Source of the DNA: Acetobacteraceae bacterium | GTDB lineage: Bacteria; Pseudomonadota; Alphaproteobacteria; Acetobacterales; Acetobacteraceae | Assembly: GCA_020848935.1 (NCBI GenBank) | Contig: JADLHF010000175.1 | Span: 1-53,762 of the forward strand | Length of the DNA: 53,762 nt | Direction: 5' to 3' | In this document: piece by piece, positions 15,360-23,952 of the stretch | Position numbering within the stretch: position 1 is the stretch's first letter | How the letters are laid out: the number at the start of each line of letters is the position of its first letter | Notes under the pieces: generated by a model | What the model was told of the DNA's origin: nothing | Database searches by the model: none | The model's input: only the letters and a program-made list of their open reading frames with translations | Made by a program: the position numbers and the translations under genes

Positions 15360-16115
15360 TTACGTCATGCCGGTGGCAATATTGTCCAGCGCGGTGTGCT
15401 TCAGCACCACGATTTCGGAATTGTTGGGAATCTCGATCAGCTTTTCCGCCCGCAGGCGCGACAGCGTGCGGCTGACCGTCTCGATGGTCAGGCCGAGATA
15501 GTCGGCGATGTCCATACGGGTCATCGGCAGGTCGATGCGCTCCTTCGTCGCCACCGTCTGCTGACCCATGCAGTGCGGTAACATCTTGACCCGTGCGATC
15601 AGGAAGGAGGCCAGCCGCTCGCGCGCCGTCTTGCGGCCCAGCAGCAGCATCTGTTCCTGCGCCACCACCAGCTCGTGCGACGCCACCTCCAGCAGTTTCT
15701 TCTCCAGGGCGGGAAAATCGTCCAGCAGCTCGCGCAGTTTGGCCCGGCTGAAGCGGCAGACCTGCACCGGCTCCAACGCCTCGGCGCTGAAGGCGTAGCT
15801 GGCCGAAACCGCCAGGCCGAGGAAATAGCCCACCCCGGCAAACCCGGTCACCTGCCGCCGCCCGTCCGGCAACAGCTTGTAGAGCTTGGCGGTACCGGCC
15901 GTGACGTTGAAGAAATGCTCGGCCTGGCCACCCTCCTGGATGAAGCTGTGGCCGGGTTGCACGGTCATCGTCACCGCGGCCGCCCCCAGGCGCTGAAGGT
16001 CGGCGTCATCGATCACGCTGCACACGCTGAACGGGCGTGCCTGGCAATGCAGGCACACATTCGGGTCGCGGTGAGTGTCAATGATGAGGGGCCGGCCCCG
16101 GATCATCGCTGTCAT
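15360..16115 (-). CDS. fnrL: FnrL-type oxygen-sensing transcription regulator (Crp/Fnr family)
   Basis: The 251-residue regulator has the four cysteines needed for an oxygen-labile [4Fe-4S] cluster: C21, C24 and C32 in CLHCQARPFSVC, and C120 in EPVQVCRF. A cAMP-domain-like beta roll follows, then a dimer helix, then a helix-turn-helix with IADYLGLTIETVSRTLSRLR; the E..SR pattern is that of FNR proteins recognising TTGAT-N4-ATCAA. Such proteins switch on microaerobic and anaerobic genes. The ATG at 16113-16115 is preceded by AGGAG six bases upstream, better than a longer frame starting 18 bases earlier. An FNR box lies about 110 bp upstream, suggesting autoregulation. Confidence 0.93.
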   Translation of the reverse strand: MTAMIRGRPLIIDTHRDPNVCLHCQARPFSVCSVIDDADLQRLGAAAVTMTVQPGHSFIQEGGQAEHFFNVTAGTAKLYKLLPDGRRQVTGFAGVGYFLGLAVSASYAFSAEALEPVQVCRFSRAKLRELLDDFPALEKKLLEVASHELVVAQEQMLLLGRKTARERLASFLIARVKMLPHCMGQQTVATKERIDLPMTRMDIADYLGLTIETVSRTLSRLRAEKLIEIPNNSEIVVLKHTALDNIATGMT

Positions 16116-16219
16116 GGTCGCTCCTGGCGGCATCCATAAGGACGCACTGATGGAGCGACAGCCTACAATGGGTCAAGCGCCAGCATGAACCACTATTTCA
16201 CAAAGCTCTTCCGCGGTCG

Positions 16220-16233
16220 TTGATCTGGGTCAA
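16220..16233. promoter_or_regulatory. FNR box upstream of fnrL and the divergent gene
   Basis: The sequence TTGATCTGGGTCAA is a near-perfect palindrome matching the FNR consensus TTGAT-N4-ATCAA with one mismatch. It lies in the 152-bp region between fnrL (start 16115, minus) and the hypothetical gene starting at 16268 (plus), about 41 bases before the latter's ATG. Binding by FnrL is inferred. Confidence 0.75.
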
Positions 16234-16267
16234 GGTGGCGCCGCGCCGGCGTTGGCATCGTGGTGAA

Positions 16268-16780
16268 ATGCCTTCAAATGCCGCGCCCAACCCCGGCCTG
16301 CAGTGCGACAACCTGTCGCCGGTGCAGGTCGGCACGGTGTTTCCCCTGGTGCGGGAGGCGGTTCCAGGCCTGACCCTGCCGACTTGGCTGCGCTTTGCCC
16401 GCCGCGCCACCGCGCCGCGCCGCGCCGGGCAATCCGGCATCATCGTGGTGCGCCGCGCGCCGCGGCCAATGCCCTGCGGTCTGTTCATCTGGCACCGTGA
16501 CGACGACCTGTCCCATGGCGCCGTGCTGGTGGCCGAACATCTGGTGGCGATCGACCTGCTGGACCCCGAGCCGGTGATGGCTGCCCTGGTGCGTGAGCTG
16601 GAGGCACTGGCCCGGCGGCTGGACTGCGGCGGCATCCGCACCATGGTGATCCGCCCTGACGCCCCGATCGCCGCCAGCCTGCTGGCCGCGGGCCACGCCG
16701 AGGCAGGGGCGGCGTTGTGGAAGCCGGTGGGTGGCGCACCCGATGCCCCCGCCACGCACCGTCCGCGCAAGCCGCGCTGA
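16268..16780 (+). CDS. Hypothetical protein, possibly GNAT-like
   Basis: The 170-residue soluble product starts MPSNAAPNPGLQCDNLSPVQ. I cannot assign it to a named family. The strand order around FIWHRDDDLSHGAVLVAEHL and AIDLLDPEPVMAALVRELEA, followed by GIRTMVIRPDAPIAASLLAA, resembles a GNAT acetyltransferase core, but the acetyl-CoA signature R/QxxGxG/A is absent. It shares its upstream region, and so the FNR box, with fnrL; oxygen control is therefore plausible. The start at 16268 is chosen because an in-frame TTG at 16220 lies within the FNR box. Confidence 0.65.
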   Translation: MPSNAAPNPGLQCDNLSPVQVGTVFPLVREAVPGLTLPTWLRFARRATAPRRAGQSGIIVVRRAPRPMPCGLFIWHRDDDLSHGAVLVAEHLVAIDLLDPEPVMAALVRELEALARRLDCGGIRTMVIRPDAPIAASLLAAGHAEAGAALWKPVGGAPDAPATHRPRKPR

Positions 16781-16907
16781 CGGTATCTCCCGGCGGCACG
16801 CCGTTTTCGGACCGGCGGCACGCCGTTATCGGGCCCGGAGCCATGCCATTTGGCGCGGCGCCCGGCGCCGGTATAGTTCCCCCACCGCCATCGCCGGGAC
16901 AATCCCC

Positions 16908-18389
16908 TTGCCCTCCTCCGCGCACGATACCGCCGAACGCCTGCTTGCCCAGCATCTCGCCGCCTTTGCCGGCGTCACGGTACTGGTGCTGGGCGACGTG
17001 ATGCTGGACCGTTACGTACACGGCGAGGTGCGGCGCATCTCGCCCGAGGCGCCGATCCCCGTGCTGCGTGCCCGCACCCGCCGCGCCGTGCTGGGCGGCG
17101 CCGGCAACGTGGCCGAGAATGCGGTGGCGCTGGGGGCCAGCGCCGTGCTGGTCGGCGTGGTCGGCGACGACGCAGCCGCCGGCGAGATCACGGCTGCCGT
17201 CGCCGGGCGCATCGGCGACGCGCTGGTGCGCGTGCCCGGCCGGCCCAGCACGGTCAAGACCCGCTTCATGTCCGGTGGCCATCAGCTGCTGCGCCTCGAC
17301 GAGGAGGAGGGCGGACCCGCCCCGCCGGACGCTGAGACGCATTTGCTGGATGCCTTCCGCGCCGCCCTGCCCGGCGCCGATGTGGTGGTGCTCTCCGACT
17401 ACGAAAAAGGCGTGCTGACCGACAGCGTGCTGCGCGGCGCGATCGCCGCGGCGCGCGCGGCTGGCAAGCCGGTGGTGGTCGATCCCAAACGGGCACGCTT
17501 CGAGGCCTATGCCGGGGTCACCGTGATCACGCCGAATGTGCTGGAAGTGACGCGCGCCACCGGCCTGGCCGCCGAGGACGATGCCGGTGCCGCCCGCGCC
17601 GGTGCCGCGGCCCGCGAACAGGCGGGCGCCGCCGCGGTGCTGGTCAAGCGTTCGGAAAAGGGCCTGACCCTGGTGCAGCATGGCCAGGCGCCGCGCCATG
17701 TGCCGACGCGCGCGGTGGCGGTGGCCGATGTCTCCGGCGCCGGCGATACGCTGGTGACCACCTTCGCGCTGGCGCTGGCGGTGGGCGCCGACATGGCAGA
17801 TGCTGCCCTGCTGGCCAATGCCGCCGCCGGGTTGGCAGTTGCCAAACCCGGCACCGCCACCGTCACTCGTGCCGAACTGGCCGCTGCCCTGCATCGCGAG
17901 GAAGTTCTGGCGATCGACAGCAAGGTGATGGAATTGGAACCCGCCCTGGCGCGTATCGCCGCCTGGCGCGCACGGGGACATCAGGTCGGCTTCACCAACG
18001 GCTGTTTCGACCTGATCCACCCCGGCCATGTCCGCCTGCTCGCCGCCGCCCGCGCGCAATGCGACCGGCTGGTGGTGGCGTTGAACAGCGATGCGTCGGT
18101 GCAACGCCTCAAGGGCCCCGACCGCCCGGTGCAGAACGAAGCGGCCCGGGCCACCGTAATGGCCAGCATGGCGGCCGCCGACTTGGTGGTGGTGTTCGAC
18201 GAAGATACCCCGGAACGTCTGATCCGCGCCATCCTGCCCGACGTGCTGATCAAGGGTGCCGACTATACCGTCGAACAAGTGGTGGGGGCCGATATCGTCC
18301 AGGCTGCCGGCGGGCGGGTGGCGCTGATCCCGCTGCAACAGGGGCATAGCACCACGGGGACGATCCGGCGGATCAATGCGGGAGGATGA
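16908..18389 (+). CDS. hldE: Bifunctional heptose-7-phosphate kinase / heptose-1-phosphate adenylyltransferase
   Basis: This enzyme makes ADP-heptose for the lipopolysaccharide inner core. The N-terminal PfkB kinase domain (about 1-330) shows VTVLVLGDVMLDRYVHGEVR, GGAGNVAENAVALGA and the catalytic VSGAGDTLVTTF. The C-terminal nucleotidyltransferase (about 355-490) shows VGFTNGCFDLIHPGHVRLLA and VQNEAARATVMASM. The length of 493 residues is normal. No ATG fits: the best start is TTG 16908 (LPSSAHDTAERLLAQHL), preceded by a GGGA, since the first in-frame ATG would remove the first conserved strand. The partner gmhA lies about 15 kb away. The degenerate hairpin repeat follows the stop. Confidence 0.95.
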   Translation: MPSSAHDTAERLLAQHLAAFAGVTVLVLGDVMLDRYVHGEVRRISPEAPIPVLRARTRRAVLGGAGNVAENAVALGASAVLVGVVGDDAAAGEITAAVAGRIGDALVRVPGRPSTVKTRFMSGGHQLLRLDEEEGGPAPPDAETHLLDAFRAALPGADVVVLSDYEKGVLTDSVLRGAIAAARAAGKPVVVDPKRARFEAYAGVTVITPNVLEVTRATGLAAEDDAGAARAGAAAREQAGAAAVLVKRSEKGLTLVQHGQAPRHVPTRAVAVADVSGAGDTLVTTFALALAVGADMADAALLANAAAGLAVAKPGTATVTRAELAAALHREEVLAIDSKVMELEPALARIAAWRARGHQVGFTNGCFDLIHPGHVRLLAAARAQCDRLVVALNSDASVQRLKGPDRPVQNEAARATVMASMAAADLVVVFDEDTPERLIRAILPDVLIKGADYTVEQVVGADIVQAAGGRVALIPLQQGHSTTGTIRRINAGG

Positions 18390-18410
18390 AAGGGGGAAAA
18401 AAGAAAAGCA

Positions 18411-18438
18411 GTTCTTTGAAATAAAGAGCCAGAAAATG
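18411..18438. repeat. Bipartite hairpin repeat, degenerate block A
   Basis: GTTCTTTGAAATAAAGAGCC followed by AGAAAATG resembles block A of the dispersed repeat with several changes. No block B follows. It starts 22 bases after the hldE stop, the same spacing as copy 4 after pssA. Confidence 0.5.
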
Positions 18439-18887
18439 TCCTTTCCATGGAGTCCGGCATATGCTTCGGCACTCCAAATAGATAGTAACCGCCTCAAGAC
18501 TCTACCGATCAAAAATCAGCCGATGGCGGTCGGCATGAGTCATGTTCGCAGCGCCGCCACCTGCCGGCCCGGCGCGCGATACCAGCCGCCGAAAATCCGA
18601 CTCTTTCAGCTTTTTCCGCGGCCGGCATCATCAGGAGAAGCGTATTCGCCAATGGGCTCGTGCCGATAGGTTGATGCCAACTCACGGAATGAATGACCGA
18701 TAAGGTAAGAAAAGCCTGGACCTTGCCAGATCTGTGAAGGGCCGAGCCCTTGGATTTCATCTATTCAATAAGTAATAAAGTTTCAGAAAACCTCGTATTA
18801 TGTGAAAATAAGGGCAAAATCTGGCCTATAGCCGAATTCAGGGGTCATTCAGTCGACTGATTATTAGGATAGGAGGAATTTTTGCTG

Positions 18888-19110
18888 TTATACCAATCAT
18901 CGAAAACAATGACCCATGAATCCAAGCGAGAGCAGGGCTTTGCCCTGCACCCACCAAAGGCCGAGGGCCTTTGGAATCCCAATCCTTATCTTATGGTTGA
19001 GGTCTAGGGGCTCGGCCCGTCGCGCGAAGGCGCGCGCCGGAGCAGGCGGGTCTGGGCAGAGCCCAGGCTTTGCTGACCCTATCGGCCATTTATTTCGAGG
19101 GTTGGTATTA
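18888..19110. mobile_element. MITE-like segment with imperfect 30-bp terminal inverted repeats
   Basis: Bases 18888-18917 (start TTATACCAATCATCGAAA) match the reverse complement of 19081-19110 (start TAATACCAACCCTCGAAA) at 23 of 30 positions. The 223-bp segment has no transposase and carries GC-rich small palindromes of the second repeat family. Target duplication is not clear, so mobility is inferred only from structure. Confidence 0.45.
18930..18980. repeat. GC-rich palindromic repeat family 2, copy 1
   Basis: The sequence GAGCAGGGCTTTGCCCTGCA (palindrome GCAGGGC...GCCCTGC) followed by CCCACCAAAGG and AGGGCCTTTGG has the same layout as the segments near 46.5 kb and 50.8 kb. It lies inside the MITE-like segment. 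Confidence 0.6.
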
Positions 19111-19167
19111 TTTCTTCAAAAAAAGGAAACTTCCCTTTCTGTGATCGCCAAGCCATTCCTGCCGTGT

Positions 19168-22100
19168 TCAGGGCGTGACCCGCAGGTCCAATTGCGCGCT
19201 GGCACCGGACAGCACGTCGGTGGCGGTGACCTGCCATGATCCCGCTGCCTCGCCGGGGGGCAGGAGCAGCGTCCAGGCGGCGCGGCCGTTGTGCAGCACG
19301 GCGCGGCCGGACAGGGTGGGGCGCTGTGTGCCGTCGGGGCCGGTGACGACGAGGCGCAACACGGTGGCGGCGGCCGGGCTGTGGCCGGCGAGGCCCAGGC
19401 GCAGGGAGGCGCTGGTGCCGAGGCGGGCGGCCGCGGGGGCTGCCAGGGTGGGTGGCGGCAGGGCGGCGGGCGCGAGGGCGAGCAGCACCGGTTCGGCGCC
19501 GGTCAGCCGCAGGGCCAGGGCGGTGCCGGCGGGCAGGCGGGCGCCGCGGCGCAGGTCGTAGGCGACTTGGCCGGGCGGGAGGGTCAGCACGATGTCGGTG
19601 GTGCCCTCGGCCTGGACCTCGGCGCGGCGTTGCAGGCCGGCGAGCAGGACGCGGCCGTTGCGCAGCACACGGGTTTCCAACTCGGCGGGATCGCTGCCGG
19701 CGGCGGTGGCGACCCGCAGGGCGGGGGTGGCGCGGGCGCGGGCGAGCAGGGCGGCGAGTGCCGGCAGGGCCGCGGCATCATCGGCCGGCAGATGGCTGAT
19801 GGCGCCGGCGGGGGCGAGGCTGGCGAGTTGCGGGCGGGCGAGGCGGCGGCTGTGGCCGTCATACAGCCCGGCTTCGCCGAGTTGCAGCACGATACCGCCG
19901 CGGGCGGCGAAACCGCGGATCTCGGCCGCCTCGGCGTTCGACAGCGCCACCGTCTCGGGCAGCACCAGCAGGCGCGGGGCGGCGGCGCGGCCCTGACCGG
20001 CGGGGCGCAGGGCGCCGGCTTCGAGCATCTGGGTGGTCAGCCAGCGCGGCTGGGCGCCGAGGGCGGAGAGCAGGCGGGCGGCACGGGCGCGCGCGAGGCG
20101 GTGGGGTGGGGCGAAGTTCCACTCGTCCTCGGAGCCGCGTTCGGTCCAGCGCGCGCCGAGGTGACGGTGGGCGAGCATCCATTGGGTGCGGAAGCTGGAC
20201 TGGGAATACAGGATCGCCACTGCGTCGTGATGCGGGCGGCTGGCGATCAATTGGGCGCCGATGCCGCCGGCGAGTTCGCGGATGGTGGGGGCGAGTGAGA
20301 GCGCGCGCGGGGCGGGGGTGTTGTCGGGGCGCAGGAAGTCGCCTTCGTCCCAGATGATGGCGCCGCGGCCGCCGAGCAGGGCCTGGCGCCACAGCCTGCC
20401 GGCCTCGGCGGGGCCGGCGGCGAAGGAGGTGGTGAGCAGGACCAAGCCGGGGTTGAGTGAACGGGCGATCTCGACATTGTTCCCGGCGTCGTAGGCCTCG
20501 ATCACATCCAGCGCGGAGACCAGGTGGCCATAGTCGTAGCCGCCCCAGCCGGGCAGCTGGGCGCCGGCGATGCCGGACAGGGCGGCGGGGTCGGCGCGGT
20601 GCAGGGCGTCGGTGCCGGCGCGCAGGGCTGTGGCGAAGGCGACGTCCATCCACGCCTTGAAGTCGGCCCAGCCGGACCAGTTGGCGTCGGCGCGGGCCAT
20701 CGCCGCGGTGGTGGTGGGCGGCAGCACCGTGTCCCAGGTGGGGAAGGACGTGGCCCATTGCCGGTTCAGCGCGGCGATGTCGCGGTATTGCGTGCGCAGC
20801 CAGGCGCGGAAGTCGGCGAGGGATTCGGGAGAGAAATCGAAGTCCCAGGCGGCGGCGAGGTCGGCGATGCCGGCTTCGTCGGCGAGGTTGTAGAACAGTG
20901 GGCGGTGGGGCGCGTGCTGGGCGACGGTGGCGCGCAGGCGGGCGGCGATGCGGGCGTGCCAGACGGGGTCGGACAGGCTGGGCTGGCGGAAGTTGACGGT
21001 AGGATCGGCGGGATTTTCGCGGTAGCGGCGCTTGGTTTCGTCGAACAGCCAGGTGACCGAGGGGTGGTCGGGACGCCAGCGGTGGTAGCTGGCGTAGAAG
21101 TCGGTGGCGATGTTCTCGACATACCAGCGGGCGCCGGCATCCAGCAGCGGGGCCATGCGGCGGGCGACGGCCTCGGTGTCGTAGGGGTCGTCGCGGCTGG
21201 CCAGGACGCGGCCGGCGGTGATGCCGAGGGCGCGCAGGGCGCGGTAGCCCTCGGTGCTGCGGTCCTGCCACATGATTGCCCGCCAGTCGGTCCATTCGGC
21301 GGCGTGGCTTGGATGCGGCAGGCCGATGGCGAGCAGCACCGCCAGCACGGCGGCGCGCCCGCCACCACGCTTCCATGCGCCACGGTTCCACGCCAGCACG
21401 ACCGGCAGCAGCACCAGGGTGACCAGCAGGGTGGCGCCGAGGCTCCACAACAACAGCGCGCCCATGCTGGCGGTGCCCGGGTGGCCGCTGGCGGCCAGCG
21501 CGCCGAAGGCGGTGGCGGTGGTCAGCGCGGAGAACAGCACCGCGCGGGCGGTGGCGGTGCCGAGAAAGCGGGTGGCGCCGGCACGGCGGTTCATCACGAA
21601 ATAGATATTGTACGACACGCCGACACCCAGCAGCAGCGGCAGGGCGACGATGTTGGCGAAGTTCAGCGGCAGCGGCAGGAGCACCGCGACCACCACGGTG
21701 AGCAGCGCGGAGGCGAGCAGCGCGCCCATCACCAGCGCCACGTCGGCCAGCCGGCGCAGCACCGCCAGCAGCAGCAGCGCGATCGCGGCCAGGGCGAACA
21801 GGGCGGCGCTGCGGAAGGCGCCGACGATGGTGGCAGCGGTCTCGACGATGGTCACTGCGGAGCCGCCGGCCTGGGGGGCGACGTCGCGCAGCTGGTCCAC
21901 GAAGGCGTGCAGCCCGTTGGCGTCATGGGCGGCGGGGCGGGCACTGACCAGCACGCGCACCCGCCCGTCGGGCAGGCGCCAGTCGCGGGCCAGGCTGTCC
22001 GGCAGGTCGGCCAGGGTGACCGGCCCGGCCCGCAACGCCAGGCGCAGGCGGTCGAGCTGGTCCGGCAGGAAGCGGGTCAGCGCCGCGTTGGTGGCAAGCA

Positions 22101-23952
22101 GCAGCGCGTCCGGCGCGGTGGCCAGGGTGGCGAGGGCGGCGGCGATGGCGCGCAGCGGGTCGTCGGGCGGCAGTTTCGTCAGCACGCGGGCGATTTCGGT
22201 ATGCGCCGTCTGGACCGCCAGGCGCAGGTCGGCGGCGGTGACCGGGGCGGCGGCGGCGCGCGGGGCCAGGGTGGCGGCGAGGATGCTCGCGGCATCGGCG
22301 ATCAGGGGCAGCTTCGCCGGCTGGTCGGCGGGCACCAGGCTCGACAGCGTGACCACCTCGGCGGCCAACGGCAGCGCGCGCAGGCGGGGGAGCAGCGCGT
22401 CCGCGGCGGCGGCGGAGGGGGCGATGATGTCGGCGGTGTAAGGCGAGGTCAGCGGGTCGTCCATCAGCGCGCGCAGCGTGGTCATCGCCTCGGTATTGGG
22501 ATTCTTGGTGTGCAGCGGGTCGCTGTCGAAGGTGAGACGCGGCAGCAACGCGGCGCCGGCCAGGCAGAGCGTGGCGAAGGCCGCCACCACGGGCCAGCGG
22601 ATGCGCAGCAGGGCAGATTCGGCGCGGGCCGCCCAGGCATACCCCACCTCGACCGGTTCGCCGCGCGGGCGCAGCAGGGTGAGGCAGGCCGGCAGGAAGG
22701 TGAGCGTGCTGGCCAGCGCGACCAGCATGCCGACGCCGGCGATCAGTCCGAGTTCGGCCACGCCGCGGAAGCTGGTCGGCACGAAGGCGAGGAAGCCGGC
22801 GGCGGTGGCCAGGGCGGCGAGGACGATCTGCGGACCGACGGCGACCACGGTGTAGGGCAGCGCCAAGGCGGCATCCCCGGTGGCGAGACGCTGCTCGCGA
22901 TAGCGCACGCAGAACTGGATGGCGAAATCGACCGCGAGGCCGACGAACAGCACCGCGAAGGCCACCGAGATCAGGTTCAGCGTGCCCACCGCCAGGGCCG
23001 CGAAGCCGGTGGTCACCGTCAGGCCGAGGATCAGCGTGGCCACGATGGCCAGGATCAGGCGCCAGGAGCGCACCGCCAGCGCCAGCCACAGCAGCACCAG
23101 CACCGACGAGGCGGCCATGCCGATCTCCACACCCTGGGCGACGGTGGCGAATTCCTCGTCGGCCAGCGCCACCGGGCCGGTGAGGCGGATGGTGGCACGG
23201 CCGTCACGCACCGCCGGTATGGCGGCGGCGGCGGTGCGAAGGGCGGTGGTGGCAGCCCCTCCGGGCTCCAGCGCGCCGAGGTCGAGCCGGGCCTGGGCCA
23301 GCACCAGCCGGCGCGGGCCGGCCATCTCCACCAGCTTGCCGGCGAGCAGGCGCTGCCAGGACAGCGGGGTGGGGGCGCCGGCGGCGGCGGCGGTCAGTGC
23401 CTCGGCAAAGCCGGCCAGGGCCGGGCGGAAGCCGTCCAGCTTCTCGCCGCGATCCACCCCCATGGCGACCAGGGCGAGGGTGGCGAACAGGCCGCGCGCC
23501 GAGGGGTCGGAGGCGAGCTGGCCGAGGAAGGGCTGGGCGTCGATGGTGCTGTCGAGCAGGGCGGCGAGGTCGGGTTCGTCCAGGAACAGCAGGGCGTTGC
23601 GGGCGAACCAGGGGTTGGCATCCGGCTGGCGGGCGAAGGTGAAGTGGGCGGTGTCGGCGGACAGGGTGGCGGCCAGGGCGGCGGCGGTGGCCTCGGCCTC
23701 CTCCGGGGTGGCGCCTTCGACCACGGCGACCAGCAGGTTGTTGAACTGCGGGAAGGCGGCGGCGTTGGCGATCTCGCGCTGGCGCCAGGGCAGGGTGGCG
23801 TCAAACAGCGCATCGGTGTCGGTGCTGACGCCCAGCCGCGTGGCGGCCAGGGTGCCGGCGAGCAGGGCCAGGACGAGGCCGCCCAGCACCACCCGGCCGG
23901 CGCGGCGGCGGCACGCTTCGGCCAGCACCGTGAGCAGGCGGCGCAGCGTCAT
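19168..23952 (-). CDS. Fusion of HpnN-like RND (MMPL) lipid exporter with a GH42-like glycosidase
   Basis: This single 1594-residue frame has no stop or frameshift. Residues 1-860 form an RND exporter of the hopanoid-transporter (HpnN) type: TM1, a periplasmic domain with TDALFDATLPWRQREIANAA, a helix bundle including NLISVAFAVLFVGLAVDFAI, a second periplasmic loop (HTKNPNTEAMTTLRALMDDP) and a second bundle ending LVTLVLLPVVLAWNRGAW. A signal-peptide-like AAVLAVLLAIGLPHPSHA (about 866-882) leads into a GH42 beta-galactosidase-like domain (about 885-1290) with FYNLADEAG (putative acid/base Glu near 1022), ESLADFRAWLRTQYRDIAAL and GAIIWDEGDF. A trimerisation-like region and two Ig-like domains end the chain. 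The extra helix would place the glycosidase in the periplasm. The start overlaps the MprF-like gene by 4 bp. The substrates are unknown. Confidence 0.85.
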   Translation of the reverse strand: MTLRRLLTVLAEACRRRAGRVVLGGLVLALLAGTLAATRLGVSTDTDALFDATLPWRQREIANAAAFPQFNNLLVAVVEGATPEEAEATAAALAATLSADTAHFTFARQPDANPWFARNALLFLDEPDLAALLDSTIDAQPFLGQLASDPSARGLFATLALVAMGVDRGEKLDGFRPALAGFAEALTAAAAGAPTPLSWQRLLAGKLVEMAGPRRLVLAQARLDLGALEPGGAATTALRTAAAAIPAVRDGRATIRLTGPVALADEEFATVAQGVEIGMAASSVLVLLWLALAVRSWRLILAIVATLILGLTVTTGFAALAVGTLNLISVAFAVLFVGLAVDFAIQFCVRYREQRLATGDAALALPYTVVAVGPQIVLAALATAAGFLAFVPTSFRGVAELGLIAGVGMLVALASTLTFLPACLTLLRPRGEPVEVGYAWAARAESALLRIRWPVVAAFATLCLAGAALLPRLTFDSDPLHTKNPNTEAMTTLRALMDDPLTSPYTADIIAPSAAAADALLPRLRALPLAAEVVTLSSLVPADQPAKLPLIADAASILAATLAPRAAAAPVTAADLRLAVQTAHTEIARVLTKLPPDDPLRAIAAALATLATAPDALLLATNAALTRFLPDQLDRLRLALRAGPVTLADLPDSLARDWRLPDGRVRVLVSARPAAHDANGLHAFVDQLRDVAPQAGGSAVTIVETAATIVGAFRSAALFALAAIALLLLAVLRRLADVALVMGALLASALLTVVVAVLLPLPLNFANIVALPLLLGVGVSYNIYFVMNRRAGATRFLGTATARAVLFSALTTATAFGALAASGHPGTASMGALLLWSLGATLLVTLVLLPVVLAWNRGAWKRGGGRAAVLAVLLAIGLPHPSHAAEWTDWRAIMWQDRSTEGYRALRALGITAGRVLASRDDPYDTEAVARRMAPLLDAGARWYVENIATDFYASYHRWRPDHPSVTWLFDETKRRYRENPADPTVNFRQPSLSDPVWHARIAARLRATVAQHAPHRPLFYNLADEAGIADLAAAWDFDFSPESLADFRAWLRTQYRDIAALNRQWATSFPTWDTVLPPTTTAAMARADANWSGWADFKAWMDVAFATALRAGTDALHRADPAALSGIAGAQLPGWGGYDYGHLVSALDVIEAYDAGNNVEIARSLNPGLVLLTTSFAAGPAEAGRLWRQALLGGRGAIIWDEGDFLRPDNTPAPRALSLAPTIRELAGGIGAQLIASRPHHDAVAILYSQSSFRTQWMLAHRHLGARWTERGSEDEWNFAPPHRLARARAARLLSALGAQPRWLTTQMLEAGALRPAGQGRAAAPRLLVLPETVALSNAEAAEIRGFAARGGIVLQLGEAGLYDGHSRRLARPQLASLAPAGAISHLPADDAAALPALAALLARARATPALRVATAAGSDPAELETRVLRNGRVLLAGLQRRAEVQAEGTTDIVLTLPPGQVAYDLRRGARLPAGTALALRLTGAEPVLLALAPAALPPPTLAAPAAARLGTSASLRLGLAGHSPAAATVLRLVVTGPDGTQRPTLSGRAVLHNGRAAWTLLLPPGEAAGSWQVTATDVLSGASAQLDLRVTP

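Larger units (their letters stand above)
18390..19167. other. Non-coding region after hldE with repeats
   Basis: About 780 bp without a convincing gene between hldE and the convergent large fusion gene. It holds a degenerate hairpin-repeat block (18411-18438), an imperfect hairpin GGAGT...ACTCC (18449-18475), an AT-rich stretch (about 18760-18885) and a MITE-like segment (18888-19110). Composition differs clearly from the flanks, which suggests a site of insertions. Confidence 0.7.

Noticed and set aside
16485..18512. Minus-strand frame of 675 codons opposite hldE
   Set aside because: Antisense to a clear bifunctional heptose enzyme; His/Gly/Gln-rich composition without domains. The same reasoning applies to long shadows opposite lysK/DinG, rmuC, purF and acnA.
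18916..19239. Small plus-strand protein-coding frames in the gap after hldE, including one with an AGGAGG upstream (about 18871)
   Set aside because: The frames are made of the palindromic repeat (reading ALPCTHQRPRAFGIP) and do not resemble proteins.
19859..21448. A separate glycosidase gene starting at an ATG near 21448 on the minus strand
   Set aside because: That ATG is in a different frame and gives an Arg/Pro-rich product. In the correct frame there is no ATG near the signal-like segment and no stop after the RND part, so I kept one fused gene. A GTG start inside the fusion remains possible.
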